Assembly: GCF_017979475.1 (NCBI RefSeq) | Contig: NZ_JAERIT010000003.1 | Span: forward strand, 149,721 to 213,720 | From: Helicobacter pullorum NCTC 12824 | GTDB taxonomy: Bacteria > Campylobacterota > Campylobacteria > Campylobacterales > Helicobacteraceae | DNA length: 64,000 nt | Direction: 5' to 3' | Shown here: piece after piece, positions 48,336 through 59,383 of the stretch | Layout: every line of letters starts with the position of its first letter | How positions within the stretch are numbered: position 1 is the stretch's first letter | Translations under genes and position numbers: made by a program | Notes under the pieces: model-generated | What the model saw: only the letters and a program-made list of their open reading frames with translations | Database searches by the model: none | Told to the model about the DNA's origin: nothing

Positions 48336-49901
48336 TTACATACTTTTTTTGGCTTGTATTCCAAGCAAAGCTAATCCAGCATTGAGGGATTTTGCTACGA
48401 TGCTTAAAACGCTTAAAATTTGCTTTTCATTTGGAGTGTTGAGGATTTTTTCTTCATTGTAAAAATGATGAAATTCTCCTGCTAGAGTGCGTAGATATTC
48501 TACGACTTTTTGGGGGTTTCTTTGTGCAAATGAATCTTCTAATACTTTTGAGAGATTGAGTGCCAAAACCAACAAATCACGCAAAGATTCGCTAAGATTT
48601 GTAAAATCTTTTGTGAAATTGTCCAAAGAATTTTGGGATTTTTCAAAAAGCGTATGAATTCTTGCATGTGCGTAATTAATATAATACACAGGATTTGATG
48701 AATCTTGTTTTTTCAAATCTTCCACATCAAATTCTAAGTGTGTATCTGCTTTTTTGCTCAAAAATATTAGACGCAAGGCGTCCGCACCCACATCTTCTAC
48801 CACATCTTTCATCAAGATGAAGTTTCCTGCTCTTTTGCTCATTTTATAAGCTTCACCGCCTTTTAATAAGGCAACCATTTGTGAAAGCAGAATCTCAAGT
48901 TTGCTACTCTCATAGCCCAAAAATTCTATGGCTGCTTTGACGCGCGCAATGTATCCGTGGTGATCTGCTCCCCAAATATTGATATATTGATTGAAGTTGC
49001 GTTCCATTTTGTTTTTGTGGTAGATAATGTCACCCGCAAGATAGGTTGGCTCCCCATTTTCTCTAACGATTACTCTATCTTTTTCATCGCCAAATTCTGT
49101 GGATTTTAGCCAAATTTTACCTTCTTGCTCATAAATTCCATTATTAGCCCTAAGAAGCTCTAAAGTGCTATCCCATTGTGCATAAAGTTCTTTCTCACTC
49201 ACAAAGTGATCAAAAAAGATTCCTATTTCAGCGAGATTTGATTTGATTTCATCAAGCATTTTATCTTTGCCAAAAAGGCTAAGTTTTGCAATGGAATCCG
49301 CATTTTCAAAAATCTCCATTCCAAAAGATTCTTTTGCATCTTTGGCTAATTCTAAGATATATTCGCCTTTGTAGCAACCTTCTGGCAATTCATAAGATTC
49401 CCCCAAAAATAAATGCCTCCCAGCAAAATAGATAGATTTCCCTAGATTTTCAATCTGCACACCAGCATCGTTTATGTAGTATTCTGTGGCGATAGAATAA
49501 CCAAGGTATTTCCCGATTCTGCTTAAACTATCTCCAAAAATCGCACCCCTAGCATGCCCTATATGCAAGGGACCGGTTGGATTGGCACTGACATATTCTA
49601 AAAGAATGGTTTCTTTTTTTGGGGCATAAGGTTTTAAAAAATCTTTGGTACATGTTTCTAAAAATTTATCACTCAAAAAGAAATTCACATAGCCATTAAT
49701 GATGTTTATGCTAGAAATTTCTTCTAAGGATTCAAGAGATTTTGCAAAGTTTTGTGCAATTTCTTGTGGGCTTTTTTTGAGGGTTTTTGCAAAGCTAAAT
49801 GTTGGCAGAGCAAAATGCCCAAACTTCTTGTCTCTAGGTTGTTCCAAAACACTTGTGATTCCAAGTGTTTCATCAACAATTTTTTTAATTTTATGATACA
49901 T
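48336..49901 (-). CDS. argS: Arginyl-tRNA synthetase
   Basis: A 521-residue class I tRNA synthetase. It has the N-terminal domain, the HIGH motif ([15 protein letters not shown]), [15 protein letters not shown], the KMSK-like motif ([14 protein letters not shown]), and the C-terminal anticodon-binding domain ([16 protein letters not shown]). Length is normal for Campylobacterota. It lies 2 nt after tatA. Confidence 0.96.
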   Translation of the reverse strand: MYHKIKKIVDETLGITSVLEQPRDKKFGHFALPTFSFAKTLKKSPQEIAQNFAKSLESLEEISSINIINGYVNFFLSDKFLETCTKDFLKPYAPKKETILLEYVSANPTGPLHIGHARGAIFGDSLSRIGKYLGYSIATEYYINDAGVQIENLGKSIYFAGRHLFLGESYELPEGCYKGEYILELAKDAKESFGMEIFENADSIAKLSLFGKDKMLDEIKSNLAEIGIFFDHFVSEKELYAQWDSTLELLRANNGIYEQEGKIWLKSTEFGDEKDRVIVRENGEPTYLAGDIIYHKNKMERNFNQYINIWGADHHGYIARVKAAIEFLGYESSKLEILLSQMVALLKGGEAYKMSKRAGNFILMKDVVEDVGADALRLIFLSKKADTHLEFDVEDLKKQDSSNPVYYINYAHARIHTLFEKSQNSLDNFTKDFTNLSESLRDLLVLALNLSKVLEDSFAQRNPQKVVEYLRTLAGEFHHFYNEEKILNTPNEKQILSVLSIVAKSLNAGLALLGIQAKKSM

Positions 49902-49903
49902 TG

Positions 49904-50149
49904 TTAAACTTTTGTAGTTTCATTAGGGGTTGTTGTAGTTTCTTTGGTAGTAGAATCCTTTTGGATTTTATCTTGTTGGGATTCTGTGGCATTTAGAGTG
50001 GTTTCTTCTTCATCTTCTTTAATGGCTTTTTTGAAATTTTTGATTCCTGAACCCAAACCTTTAGCTAATTCTGGAATTTTTTTAGCCCCAAAGAGCAAAA
50101 CAATAATTAATAAAACAATAAGCCAGTGGCTCCAGCTTGAAAATCCCAT
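49904..50149 (-). CDS. tatA: Sec-independent translocase TatA/E
   Basis: An 81-residue component of the twin-arginine translocation pore. The N-terminal membrane helix ([26 protein letters not shown]) and the amphipathic helix with F-G-A-K-K-I-P-E are diagnostic. The C-terminal half is acidic, Thr-rich and disordered. It would export folded proteins such as PsrA in this window. tatB and tatC are not in the window. Confidence 0.93.
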   Translation of the reverse strand: MGFSSWSHWLIVLLIIVLLFGAKKIPELAKGLGSGIKNFKKAIKEDEEETTLNATESQQDKIQKDSTTKETTTTPNETTKV

Positions 50150-50192
50150 ATTTAATTCCTTTTATCAAAAATAGCCTTTATTATAGCATATT

Positions 50193-50984
50193 TCAACTTG
50201 CATAAAAACTATTTTGTAAGCTTGCTTGGAAAAACTCTTTGAAAATACCGCTTTTATCTCGCAAGATAGCGTTTTTTATGCCTTCTTCTTGTGTGGTTTG
50301 GAAGATGATTTCCCCTTTTTGCAATAAAATAATTTCTTGGCATAGTTGCAAAATAATCCTTAAATCGTGTGAAATGACGATGAAGGTAATACCAAAGTGG
50401 CGTTGGATTTCTTTGAGATTGTCTATCATTTTGGCTTGCAAATGCACATCAAGATTGGAGAGCGCTTCATCTAAAATGAGGATTTTTGGTTTGAGTGCAA
50501 TGGCTCTTGCAATAGCGATTCTTTGTTGTTCTCCGCCGCTAAAGTATGCACTTTTTTTGTCCAAAGATTGAGGGTCTAATCCGACAAAGTTTGCTAATTT
50601 TTGACTTTGGAGCTTTTTATCTGTGATGAGATTGTAATTTGCTAATCCCTCTAAGATACATTCCCTAGCGCTTAATCTTGGATTGAGTGCGCTTTGAGAA
50701 TCTTGAAAGATGCCTTGTATGTTTTGGCGGATTAGTTTATCTTTGCCTTGAAAATACTCATGATCCAAAATAGTAACCTTGCCACTTTTTGGTCTCTCTA
50801 GCCCAAGCAAGATTCGCACAAGGCTAGATTTGCCCGCACCATTTTGCCCTAAGATTCCTAGATTTCTATTAGGCGTGAGTGAAAAATGGATATTTTTTAA
50901 TACATAATGCTCTTTTGCTTGAGAGAAAAAATTGCCTTTTTTGTAGCTTTGTGTAATGTCTCTAACTTTAAGCAAAGTTTCCAC
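50193..50984 (-). CDS. nikE: Nickel ABC importer ATP-binding protein NikE
   Basis: A 263-residue ABC ATPase. Walker A (GILGQNGAGKSSLVRI), Q-loop (IQGIFQDSQSALNPRLS), signature (YFSGGEQQRIAIARA), Walker B (ILILDEALSNLD) and H-loop (VISHDLR) are present. The Q-loop sequence is typical of the peptide/nickel family. It overlaps nikD by 17 nt and is the last gene of nikABCDE. Substrate assignment rests on NikA. Confidence 0.85.
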   Translation of the reverse strand: METLLKVRDITQSYKKGNFFSQAKEHYVLKNIHFSLTPNRNLGILGQNGAGKSSLVRILLGLERPKSGKVTILDHEYFQGKDKLIRQNIQGIFQDSQSALNPRLSARECILEGLANYNLITDKKLQSQKLANFVGLDPQSLDKKSAYFSGGEQQRIAIARAIALKPKILILDEALSNLDVHLQAKMIDNLKEIQRHFGITFIVISHDLRIILQLCQEIILLQKGEIIFQTTQEEGIKNAILRDKSGIFKEFFQASLQNSFYAS

Positions 50985-51699
50985 GAAAATCCCCCCATGG
51001 TGTGTTTAGCAATCTCTCATTTTCAAATAACAATTCTTTGGTTTTAGTGTGTTTTGGAGTTTTGAAAATTTCATCTCTATTGCCTTGTTCGATAATTTCT
51101 CCCTGGTGGAGAATGATGATTTCTTCTGCCATTTTGTGGGCTAAAAATAAATCGTGAGTGATAAAGAGCATTCCAAAGCCCATTTTGTTTTGTAAATTTA
51201 AAAGTAGGTTTGAAATTTGCCAAACCCCAAGGCAGTCCAAATCGCTAGTCATTTCATCAGCGATAATAAAATCAGGCTTGATGCAGATGCTAAGGGCTAT
51301 CATTGCTCTTTGGAGCATTCCGCCACTTAGTTCAAAAGGATAAGAATCTAAAATCTCTTTTTTTAAGCCCACTTCTTCTAAGCCCCATTTATCACTTGAA
51401 AGGGATTCTAAATGGTGTGCTTTGAGCGTTTCTAGGAAATGTTCTTTGAGGGTAAAAATGCCATCAAAACAACTTGCAGGATTTTGTAAAATCACTCCAA
51501 ATTTTTGATTGCTTTGAATCTCGCCGCTTGTAGTGGCATTTTGGGGTAAAAGCCCTAAAATTGCTCTAGCAAGGAGACTTTTGCCGCTTCCACTTTGTCC
51601 TAAAAGAGCGATTTTTTGTTTGGTTTTTAGGGTGAGATTGAGGTTGTTTAGAATCTTTTTTCCATCGATAAAAAGGCTAAAATTTTTGATTTTTATCAT
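50968..51699 (-). CDS. nikD: Nickel ABC importer ATP-binding protein NikD
   Basis: A 243-residue ABC ATPase paired with NikE. Walker A (LLGQSGSGKSLLARAILG), signature (ELSGGMLQRAMIALS), Walker B (FIIADEMTSDLD) and H-loop (FITHDLFLAHK) are present. SGGMLQR is the typical NikD form. It overlaps nikC by 4 nt (ATGA). Confidence 0.87.
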   Translation of the reverse strand: MIKIKNFSLFIDGKKILNNLNLTLKTKQKIALLGQSGSGKSLLARAILGLLPQNATTSGEIQSNQKFGVILQNPASCFDGIFTLKEHFLETLKAHHLESLSSDKWGLEEVGLKKEILDSYPFELSGGMLQRAMIALSICIKPDFIIADEMTSDLDCLGVWQISNLLLNLQNKMGFGMLFITHDLFLAHKMAEEIIILHQGEIIEQGNRDEIFKTPKHTKTKELLFENERLLNTPWGDFRGNFA

Positions 51700-52502
51700 T
51701 TTTGTTCCTTGAGAGATTCCAAAGAATATTTATCTCTTAAAGATTCCCCTAGGGTATTAAAAATAGCAACAGAGATAAAAATGCAAATCCCCGGGTAGAG
51801 CATTAAAAGCGGATATTCCATAATATAGGGGGCAAAATCTTGAATCATCACTCCCCATTCAGGCATAGGTGCTTGCACTCCAAGCCCCAAAAATGATAAG
51901 CCAGAGATATGCAAAAGCATATGTCCAAAATCAAGGGTGATTAGAATAATCATCTGCACAAAAACAGCTGGCAGGATATGTTTTATCATAATCTTAAAAT
52001 CGCTTCCCCCAAGCATTTTGGCTGCTTGAATGTATTTTTGGGTTTTTACTTCCAAAACAATGCTTCTAACCATTCTTGCATACCAAGCCCAGTGAGTGAG
52101 AAAAATTGCCAAAATCACATTAGTAATCCCAACGCCAAAAATAGCAATGAAAAATAACGCTAAAATGAAGGTTGGAAAAGTCAGGAAAACATCGCAAATT
52201 CGCATTAAAATATTATCCAAAATCCCACCTTTATACCCTGCGACAATCCCTACAAAAAAGGAACTTATTGCAATCAGCAAAGAAATAATAAAAACGCTAA
52301 AAATAGAGATTCTAGCACCATATCCTAAGCGACTTAAAATATCTCTTCCTAAATGGTCTGTGCCCAACCAATGCTCTAGTGAGGGGGGGAGAAATTTGTC
52401 TTCTAAATTCCCCAAAGTAGGATCATAAGGGAAAATAATAGGAGCTAAAATGGCAATTAAAATAAGTGTGATTGCCAAAAATAGAGAAATCTTTAAACGC
52501 AT
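51696..52502 (-). CDS. nikC: Nickel ABC importer permease NikC
   Basis: A 268-residue permease with six hydrophobic segments. The N-terminal extension LPPSLEHWLGTDHLGRDILSRLGYGAR is the DppC/NikC signature (key part GTDHLGRDILSRL). EAA-loop: KTQKYIQAAKMLGGSDFKIM. A 7-C run (plus-strand G at 52383-52389) lies near the start of the gene, but the reading frame is intact. It starts 1 nt after nikB ends. Confidence 0.87.
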   Translation of the reverse strand: MRLKISLFLAITLILIAILAPIIFPYDPTLGNLEDKFLPPSLEHWLGTDHLGRDILSRLGYGARISIFSVFIISLLIAISSFFVGIVAGYKGGILDNILMRICDVFLTFPTFILALFFIAIFGVGITNVILAIFLTHWAWYARMVRSIVLEVKTQKYIQAAKMLGGSDFKIMIKHILPAVFVQMIILITLDFGHMLLHISGLSFLGLGVQAPMPEWGVMIQDFAPYIMEYPLLMLYPGICIFISVAIFNTLGESLRDKYSLESLKEQK

Positions 52503-52503
52503 T

Positions 52504-53436
52504 TTAATTCTCTTTGTAGCGGATCTTTGGGTTGAGATAAGCCATTAGAATATCCACAATGAGATTAAGAAGCACAAAAACAACTACCATAATGAGCATA
52601 AAAGCTTGAATCACGGGGTAATCATGACTATAAATCGCACTTACTGCATACCTTCCAAATCCCGGCAATCCAAAGAGTATTTCCACCACCACAGCACCGC
52701 CTAGAATCTCTCCAAAATGCATTCCAAAAGAAGTGATAATGGGCAATAAAGAGTTTTTTAGGATATGCTTTTGGATAACATTTTGTGGAAGTTTTCTTGC
52801 ATAAGCATACAAAATATTTCTTTGATTTTGGTGTTCAAGGTAGCTTACCCTCACAAGTCGCATATTAATAGCAATAGACATAAGACTTAATGTGATAACT
52901 GGCAAAATGTAGCTTTTGGGGGAAAAATCTTCATAGGGTGAGAGTATCCCAAAACCTAGAGTGAAAATGTAAATTAGCAAAAATCCAAACCAAAAACTAG
53001 GCATAGAAACACAAAAGAAAGCAAAAATCCCTAATCCCCTATCAATCCACGAATCTTTTTTGATAGCACCAAGTATTCCTAGGATAATCCCAAAAAACAT
53101 TACTACAAGCATAGAAATAAAAGCAAGATTAAGTGTAGTTGGTAGATAATATAAAATATCTTCTAACACTGGTCGTTTGGTAACATAAGAATTTCCAAAA
53201 TCCAAAATAAAAAGATTTTTTAGCCAAATGAAGTATTGCTCCAAAAAGGGCAGATTCAATCCAAGCTCGATTCTAGTGGCTTCTAGGGCTTCTTGTGTGG
53301 GTGGAATTTGAGATTGTGTGAGATATGCAAAGGCTGGGTCAATAGGGCTTAATCGCAAGATTCCAAAGACAATAAAAGAAACAACCAATAAAATAGGGAT
53401 TAGCAAAAAAAGCCTTTTAAGAATGAAAAGCCACAT
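52504..53436 (-). CDS. nikB: Nickel ABC importer permease NikB
   Basis: A 310-residue permease with six hydrophobic segments. Opening LLIPILLVVSFIVFGILRLSPIDPA is the DppB/NikB pattern, as is LYAYARKLPQNVIQKHILKNSLLPIITSF (only its key parts). The start overlaps the nikA stop by 1 nt. Together with NikC it forms the membrane channel. Confidence 0.87.
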   Translation of the reverse strand: MWLFILKRLFLLIPILLVVSFIVFGILRLSPIDPAFAYLTQSQIPPTQEALEATRIELGLNLPFLEQYFIWLKNLFILDFGNSYVTKRPVLEDILYYLPTTLNLAFISMLVVMFFGIILGILGAIKKDSWIDRGLGIFAFFCVSMPSFWFGFLLIYIFTLGFGILSPYEDFSPKSYILPVITLSLMSIAINMRLVRVSYLEHQNQRNILYAYARKLPQNVIQKHILKNSLLPIITSFGMHFGEILGGAVVVEILFGLPGFGRYAVSAIYSHDYPVIQAFMLIMVVVFVLLNLIVDILMAYLNPKIRYKEN

Positions 53437-54974
53437 TATTTGACTTCCATTGTTTCAAATAAAAATTCAGTTTCCATTGCACCTATTTGGTAAGATTTGA
53501 TTTTGGTTTTGTTGTAGATTCCAAGCACTACATTATGGCTAAGAGGTAGGTAAATGGCACTTTCATCAAGCAAGTTAAGTAGGGTTTGGTAGTCGCGTTT
53601 GAGTATTTTTTCATCGGTTTGATTGAGGATTTTGTGGATTGTGGATTCTATTTTTTGGCGGGAATTTAAATCCTTTTGTGCTGCAAAATCTGCATGTGAA
53701 GGGATAAGCATAGAGGCTATGAAAGAATGAGGGTCAAAAGGATTCCCCCAAGTTTCATTGAAAATCAAATCAAAATCCCCGTTTTTTTGTTTTTGAAAAA
53801 AGCCAATAGGCTCACTTGCAATAAGCTCTATTTTGATTCCGCTTTTTGCTAAGTTATTTTGGATAGCTTCAGCGATGGCTTTTTGTATGGGATTATTTGC
53901 GACATAGACAAACTGCAAAGATTCTTGATTGTAAGTGCTTTGGGTGAGATTTTCTTTGGCTTTTTGTGGATTGAAAGTTGCATTTTGCATTGTTGTGTTA
54001 CAAAATTCCAAAGAGGGGTTAAAGAGGGAATTAGCTGGCTTATCAATTTTGAGTAGTATTTTTTCTAAAATGCTTTGTTTATCAATAGCAGCCAAAATGG
54101 CTTTGCGTAAATGAATATCTGCTGTTTTTCTATCTTTGGAGGCGTTGATGATGATATGAAAAGTCCCTTGTGGTTGTGATTGTATGGTTTGGTATTTGGC
54201 ATTTTTGCTTAGACGCAGGAAGTTTTCTCTTGAAATCGAATCTTTCCCCACTAAAATATCCAAAGCCCCACTTTCAAAGGCTAAGATTCTGGAATTTGCA
54301 TCAGGTAGGATTTTTATTGTAAGTTTAGAGATTTGCAGTTTGTTGCCGTGGTAATATGGATTTGGCACAAAAATATCATAAGCGCCAAGCCTACTTTCTT
54401 TTAAAATCCAAGCTCCACTGCCAATGGGGGCTTTTATGCCATTTTTGGTTGAGGCATTTAGCATTGCACTAGGTGCGATAAATCTAAAAGGGCGTGGCAG
54501 ACTTAACTCATTGAGTGTGGCAATATAAGGGCTTGTGAGCTTGAGTTCAAAAGTTTTGGAATCCAAAGCTTTGGCGCTTATAATTTTTTGGGTGATTCCA
54601 AGCCAAGAATGACGCGTTTTGTTTTCTAAAATGGCTTTGAAATTTGCTTCAATAGCATAAGCATCAAAGGGGCTTCCATCAGAAAAAAGCAAATTTTCTT
54701 TGATAAAAAAAGTATAAGTTTTATTATCTTTTGAAATTTCCCAAGATTCTGCAATTTCCCCTACAAACTTTTGTCCATCAAATCTAATAAGGGGCTGATA
54801 GAGCATAATTTGAGCATACATTTGGTTGGGCGAATAAAGGTGTGGGTTGATATTTCCTGCATTTAACGCCCATGCAGTTGTTATTTCCCTGCCAAAAGCC
54901 ACAAAGGGCAAAAATAGCAAAAAAAGAAAGATAAATATATGCTGGGTGAAAATAAGGGGTGTTTTTTTAATCAT
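53436..54974 (-). CDS. nikA: Nickel-binding periplasmic protein NikA
   Basis: A 512-residue solute-binding protein with a signal peptide (FIFLFLLFLPFVAFG). Several stretches match E. coli NikA very closely as I remember it: ITTAWALNAGNINPHLYSPN, RPFRFIAPSAM, NGIKAPIGSGAWIL, and TWGNPFDPHSF followed by IPSHADF. That supports nickel over peptides more firmly than the other four genes could. Nickel would serve hydrogenase or urease; neither is in the window. It is the first gene of the operon, and the 197-bp spacer to the globin gene holds both promoters. Confidence 0.9.
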   Translation of the reverse strand: MIKKTPLIFTQHIFIFLFLLFLPFVAFGREITTAWALNAGNINPHLYSPNQMYAQIMLYQPLIRFDGQKFVGEIAESWEISKDNKTYTFFIKENLLFSDGSPFDAYAIEANFKAILENKTRHSWLGITQKIISAKALDSKTFELKLTSPYIATLNELSLPRPFRFIAPSAMLNASTKNGIKAPIGSGAWILKESRLGAYDIFVPNPYYHGNKLQISKLTIKILPDANSRILAFESGALDILVGKDSISRENFLRLSKNAKYQTIQSQPQGTFHIIINASKDRKTADIHLRKAILAAIDKQSILEKILLKIDKPANSLFNPSLEFCNTTMQNATFNPQKAKENLTQSTYNQESLQFVYVANNPIQKAIAEAIQNNLAKSGIKIELIASEPIGFFQKQKNGDFDLIFNETWGNPFDPHSFIASMLIPSHADFAAQKDLNSRQKIESTIHKILNQTDEKILKRDYQTLLNLLDESAIYLPLSHNVVLGIYNKTKIKSYQIGAMETEFLFETMEVK

Positions 54975-55094
54975 AATTGCCCTAGATTTAAAGATAAAAA
55001 TAAATTTTACAATTTTACACCAAAAACCTTAAATCTTTCAAAGTGGTTTTTTGTGGGTTTTGCAACAAAATTTATGGATAAAAATATTTAAAGA

Positions 55095-55108
55095 TTAACA
55101 AATGTCAA
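55095..55108 (+). promoter_or_regulatory. NssR-like (Crp/Fnr) site before the globin gene
   Basis: TTAAC-AAAT-GTCAA differs at one base from the palindrome TTAAC-N4-GTTAA that NssR uses at Campylobacter cgb. Its centre (55101.5) is about 41-42 nt before the likely transcription start, taking TAAAAT at 55131-55136 as the -10. This is the position of a class II activator site. Confidence 0.5.
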
Positions 55109-55171
55109 TTTTTTTAGATGCATTTTTGTCTAAAATGCACACTTTATATTTTGAAGTCAAAAGGATTTATT

Positions 55172-55603
55172 ATGCTAGATATACAAACAAAAGAATTAGT
55201 AAAAAGCACAATTCCTGCACTTAAAAGTCAAGGTGAGGATATCACAAAGGTTTTTTATCGTGAGCTTTTTACGCGTTATCCACAGGTAAAGGGTATGTTT
55301 GATATGCAAAAGCAAAAAGATGGCTCACAGCCAAAGGCTCTTGCAATGGCAGTCTTAAACGCAGCAAAAAACATCGATAATCTTGAGAAAATCCGCCCCT
55401 CAATAGAATCTATTGGCAAAACACATGTGCGCCTAAGTGTCAAACCTGAGCATTATCCGCTAGTGGGAGAGTGTTTGCTTGTGGCGATTAAAGAGGTGCT
55501 AGGAGCTAGTGATGAAGTACTAGAGGCATGGGGCAAGGCGTATGGGGAAATTGCGGAGTTTTATATCAAGATTGAAAAGAAAATTTATCAAGAACAAAAA
55601 TAA
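55172..55603 (+). CDS. Single-domain globin (Cgb-like)
   Basis: A 143-residue globin close to Campylobacter Cgb and the flavohaemoglobin haem domain. Expected residues are present: Tyr B10 (Y29 in KVFYRELF), Phe CD1 (F43), Gln E7 (Q53) and the proximal His (H85 in GKTHVRLSVKPEHY). In C. jejuni such a protein oxidises nitric oxide to nitrate and protects against nitrosative stress. I use the ATG at 55172, which follows AAGGA; an upstream extension is in frame but without a site. The NssR-like site upstream supports the role. No NssR gene is in the window. Confidence 0.92.
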   Translation: MLDIQTKELVKSTIPALKSQGEDITKVFYRELFTRYPQVKGMFDMQKQKDGSQPKALAMAVLNAAKNIDNLEKIRPSIESIGKTHVRLSVKPEHYPLVGECLLVAIKEVLGASDEVLEAWGKAYGEIAEFYIKIEKKIYQEQK

Positions 55604-55817
55604 ATTTTAATTTGCAAAAAAACTTTGAAAGCAGGGGTTATTTGAATAAAAATTGATGAATGTTAGCATTTGCTAGACTATTTTGTTTTTTTAAATTTCA
55701 TTAAATTTTTTGATTTTTTGGACATCTTTTCCTAAGGTTAAGTTGCTAAAAGTTATAGTTTGGTGCGCATAATGTTTAATGCTATTGTTTCTTGGTATTT
55801 TATCTATTTTTATGTGT

Positions 55818-55849
55818 AGTGTAGATTCATTATTTGATAAATCCACACT
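55818..55849 (-). terminator. Possible terminator hairpin after ilvC
   Basis: AGTGT-a-GATT (55818-55827) pairs with AATC-c-ACACT (55840-55849), 9 bp with an A-C bulge pair and a 12-nt loop. It lies 17 nt after the ilvC stop on the minus strand. No strong U-tract follows. The rest of the 262-bp globin/ilvC spacer is A+T-rich without features. Confidence 0.35.
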
Positions 55850-55865
55850 GTTTGGAAGATTAGGA

Positions 55866-56906
<1,041 letters not shown>

Positions 56907-56980
56907 TTAAGTAAAATATAAGGATTTGATTATATTCTTTTCAAACTTAGTAATTACTTTGAAAAATATCTTTTCGAGGT

Positions 56981-57244
56981 TTATTGCTTGGGTTGAATTT
57001 CTTGATTTTCTACTACTACATTGGGACGGATTTTCTCGATAATTTTGGGTCCAAAACCTTTGATGTTTTTTAAATCATCAATAGATTTTAGGGGAGTTTT
57101 TTCTCTATAATCAATGATGGCTTGTGCTTTTGCCTCTCCTATGCCTTTGATACTCATTAACTCTTCTTTGCTTGCTTTGTTTAAATCCACAGCACCAAAA
57201 AGGAATGATATTGCCAAAAATAATGTTGCTAAAAGTTTTAACAT
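56981..57244 (-). CDS. Secreted helix-hairpin-helix (ComEA-like) protein
   Basis: An 87-residue protein with a signal peptide (MLKLLATLFLAISFLFGA) and two helix-hairpin-helix motifs: LNKASKEELMSIKGIGEAKA and LKSIDDLKNIKGFGPKIIEK. ComEA-type proteins bind DNA in the periplasm during natural transformation. The start is the ATG at 57244, after AGGAGA. The comM gene follows 112 nt away, on the same strand, also linked to transformation. Without a membrane anchor it is the short form common in Campylobacterota. Confidence 0.85.
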   Translation of the reverse strand: MLKLLATLFLAISFLFGAVDLNKASKEELMSIKGIGEAKAQAIIDYREKTPLKSIDDLKNIKGFGPKIIEKIRPNVVVENQEIQPKQ

Positions 57245-57356
57245 AAGTTCTCCTAAAAGTTGAAATAATCTAAATTGTATCAAAAAAGTTAAAAAATATT
57301 TAATTTATTGAAGAGAGTGAGGGCAAATTTGTCAGTATGTGTATTTTTGTAGCAGT

Positions 57357-58874
57357 TTAAATTTTTCTGTAACTTAAAGCCTCCATTAGGTGTTTTTTCT
57401 GGATTTGCTCACTTAATTCTAAATCGGCAATGCTTCTTGCAACTCGCAAGATTTTATCAACGCCTCTAGCGGAGATTCCAAAACGCGTAATGGCTGTATC
57501 TAAAATTTGTTTTTCTTCTTTTTGGAGTGTGCAAAACCGCTCCAAATCTTCGCCTTGCAACCTTGAATTAAACACTTTTTGAGAGCGGTTTTTTTGAAAT
57601 TCAAATGCTTTTAAGATGCTTTGTTGCATTTCTTCTGAGGTGATTTTGTGTGTGGATTGACTCCCTTCTTGCATTTGCACAAATAAATCTAGTCTATCCC
57701 AAAAGGGTTCAGAAATCTTGTTTTTGTAAGCATTGATTTCTTTTTGGTTGCAACGACATTCTTTGGAAGTGCTTAAGAGATTCCCACAAGGGCAGGGATT
57801 CATCGCACCAATAAACATAAAATCTGCAGGACAAGTAACTTTTGTTTGGAGTCTGGAGATAGTGAAATTGTGGTTTTCTAGTGGCTCACGCATAGATTCT
57901 AAGATTGTTTTTGGGAAATGTGGCAACTCATCAAAAAATAAAATCCCCAAATTCGCAAGACTAATTTCTCCATATTTAATGTTTTGTCCTACCGCACTTC
58001 CCAAAATAGCAGCTTTTGTGGCACTATTATGAGGATTCCTAAAAGGTCTTAAAGCAGAAATTTTGAGAGTGCTTGAGGCTAATTGTAGGATTTCAGATAA
58101 ATTCAAAGGGGGCAAAATATAGGGGATTCTTGAAGAAATCATACTTTTTCCACTCCCTGCACTTCCTTCAAAGAGGATATTATGGAATCCGCAAGCTGCT
58201 ATGAGTGCCGCCCTTTTGGCTCTTTCTTGCCCTTTGATATCTTTGAAATCTAGGGCGAAATTTGTTTCAAAATAGTATTTTTTTCCCGCTATGTTTTTGT
58301 GCATAAATGGTAAATTACTTTCAAGGATTTCAATAGGCGGTGGATTTTTGAGTGTTTCAATAGCTTCTTTGAGTGTTTCCACATAGTAGGCTTTGAGGTT
58401 GGGAAGTTTTGAGTAGAATTTTTGGGCACTTTTGGGGAGTATGAAAATAGAATCTGCATTTTGGCTATAGCTTAGAAGTGAAAAAAGCAAGGGATAGATA
58501 GATGGAGTGTCTTTTACTCTCCCATCAAGCCCGAGTTCCCCAAAAGCAAAGTATTTTTGTGTGGTTTGGTTGTTTAATTCACTAAAATCGCAATATCCAT
58601 AAAGTGCGATTAAAAGTGCAATGGGTAAATCATAAAAGCTTCCTTGTTTGGGTAAATCTGATGGAGAGAGATTGACGCTAATTTTTAGCGGAGGAAATTT
58701 AAAATCATTTGCTAGCAAAGAGGATTGGACTCTTTGGCGAGATTCTTGGATTGCATTACCTGCTAATCCTGTTATTTGAAAAGAAGGAAGTGTTTTGGTG
58801 AAGCTAACCTCTACTTCCACTTCTTTGGCTTCCAAACCTTCTTGCGCTGCACAATATAAGAGATGAAAAGCCAT
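57357..58874 (-). CDS. comM: ComM/YifB-family Mg chelatase-like AAA+ ATPase
   Basis: A 505-residue AAA+ ATPase. The N-terminal lon-type fold (VEVSFTKTLPSFQITGLAGNAIQESRQRV in part) is followed by Walker A (FEGSAGSGKSMISSRIPYILPP, in part), Walker B (LGILFFDELPHF) and a Cys-rich loop (NPCPCGNLLSTSKECRCNQ). ComM helps branch migration when imported DNA is recombined into the chromosome. The order comM-def-(GGDEF)-clpP-tig mirrors H. pylori HP0792-HP0795. It lies 2 nt after def. Confidence 0.92.
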   Translation of the reverse strand: MAFHLLYCAAQEGLEAKEVEVEVSFTKTLPSFQITGLAGNAIQESRQRVQSSLLANDFKFPPLKISVNLSPSDLPKQGSFYDLPIALLIALYGYCDFSELNNQTTQKYFAFGELGLDGRVKDTPSIYPLLFSLLSYSQNADSIFILPKSAQKFYSKLPNLKAYYVETLKEAIETLKNPPPIEILESNLPFMHKNIAGKKYYFETNFALDFKDIKGQERAKRAALIAACGFHNILFEGSAGSGKSMISSRIPYILPPLNLSEILQLASSTLKISALRPFRNPHNSATKAAILGSAVGQNIKYGEISLANLGILFFDELPHFPKTILESMREPLENHNFTISRLQTKVTCPADFMFIGAMNPCPCGNLLSTSKECRCNQKEINAYKNKISEPFWDRLDLFVQMQEGSQSTHKITSEEMQQSILKAFEFQKNRSQKVFNSRLQGEDLERFCTLQKEEKQILDTAITRFGISARGVDKILRVARSIADLELSEQIQKKHLMEALSYRKI

Positions 58875-58876
58875 TT

Positions 58877-59383
58877 TTAACTTTTTCTTTTTTGTTTTAG
58901 CTCTTTTTCAAATTTCTTGCGTTTGATAATAGAAAGCTTGTCGATAAAAAGAATGCCATTTAAATGGTCGATTTCATGTTGCAAGGCAACTGCTAAATAA
59001 TCATTGGCTTCTAATTGTAGATTCTCGCCATAGCGATTTTGGTAATGGATTTTTAAAGAAGAGTAGCGTTTGACTTCCTCATAAAATTCAGGGACGCTGA
59101 GACAGCCTTCATTGAAGAGAATCTCTCCATTTTTTTCTATAATTTCTGGATTAATGATTTCTAGCAAGTTTTCTTTGTGTTGATTGCCCTCTTCATCGGG
59201 TAGGCAAATAAGTAAAGCACGGATTGGTTTTGCCACTTGAATTGCAGAGATACCAACTCCATTTTTGTTTAGCATTGTTTCATACATGGCATCTAAAAGC
59301 TGATGTAGGGATTCATCAAAATTTTCTATTGGTTTTGAAATTTGCCGCAATAGTGGATTTGGATAGGTGATAACTTCTAGCAT
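58877..59383 (-). CDS. def: Peptide deformylase
   Basis: A 168-residue metalloenzyme that removes the formyl group from new proteins. Three motifs: [21 protein letters not shown] and [12 protein letters not shown], with Cys and both His ligands present. The ATG at 59383 overlaps the stop of the upstream gene (TGATG). Confidence 0.96.
   Translation of the reverse strand: MLEVITYPNPLLRQISKPIENFDESLHQLLDAMYETMLNKNGVGISAIQVAKPIRALLICLPDEEGNQHKENLLEIINPEIIEKNGEILFNEGCLSVPEFYEEVKRYSSLKIHYQNRYGENLQLEANDYLAVALQHEIDHLNGILFIDKLSIIKRKKFEKELKQKRKS

Noticed and set aside
52383..52389. Seven-base G/C run in nikC as a phase-variation tract
   Set aside because: Short, the frame is intact, and the residues (Pro-Pro) fit the conserved family sequence.
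50193..54974. Peptide (Dpp/Opp) importer
   Set aside because: The binding protein matches NikA in several long stretches, which favours nickel.
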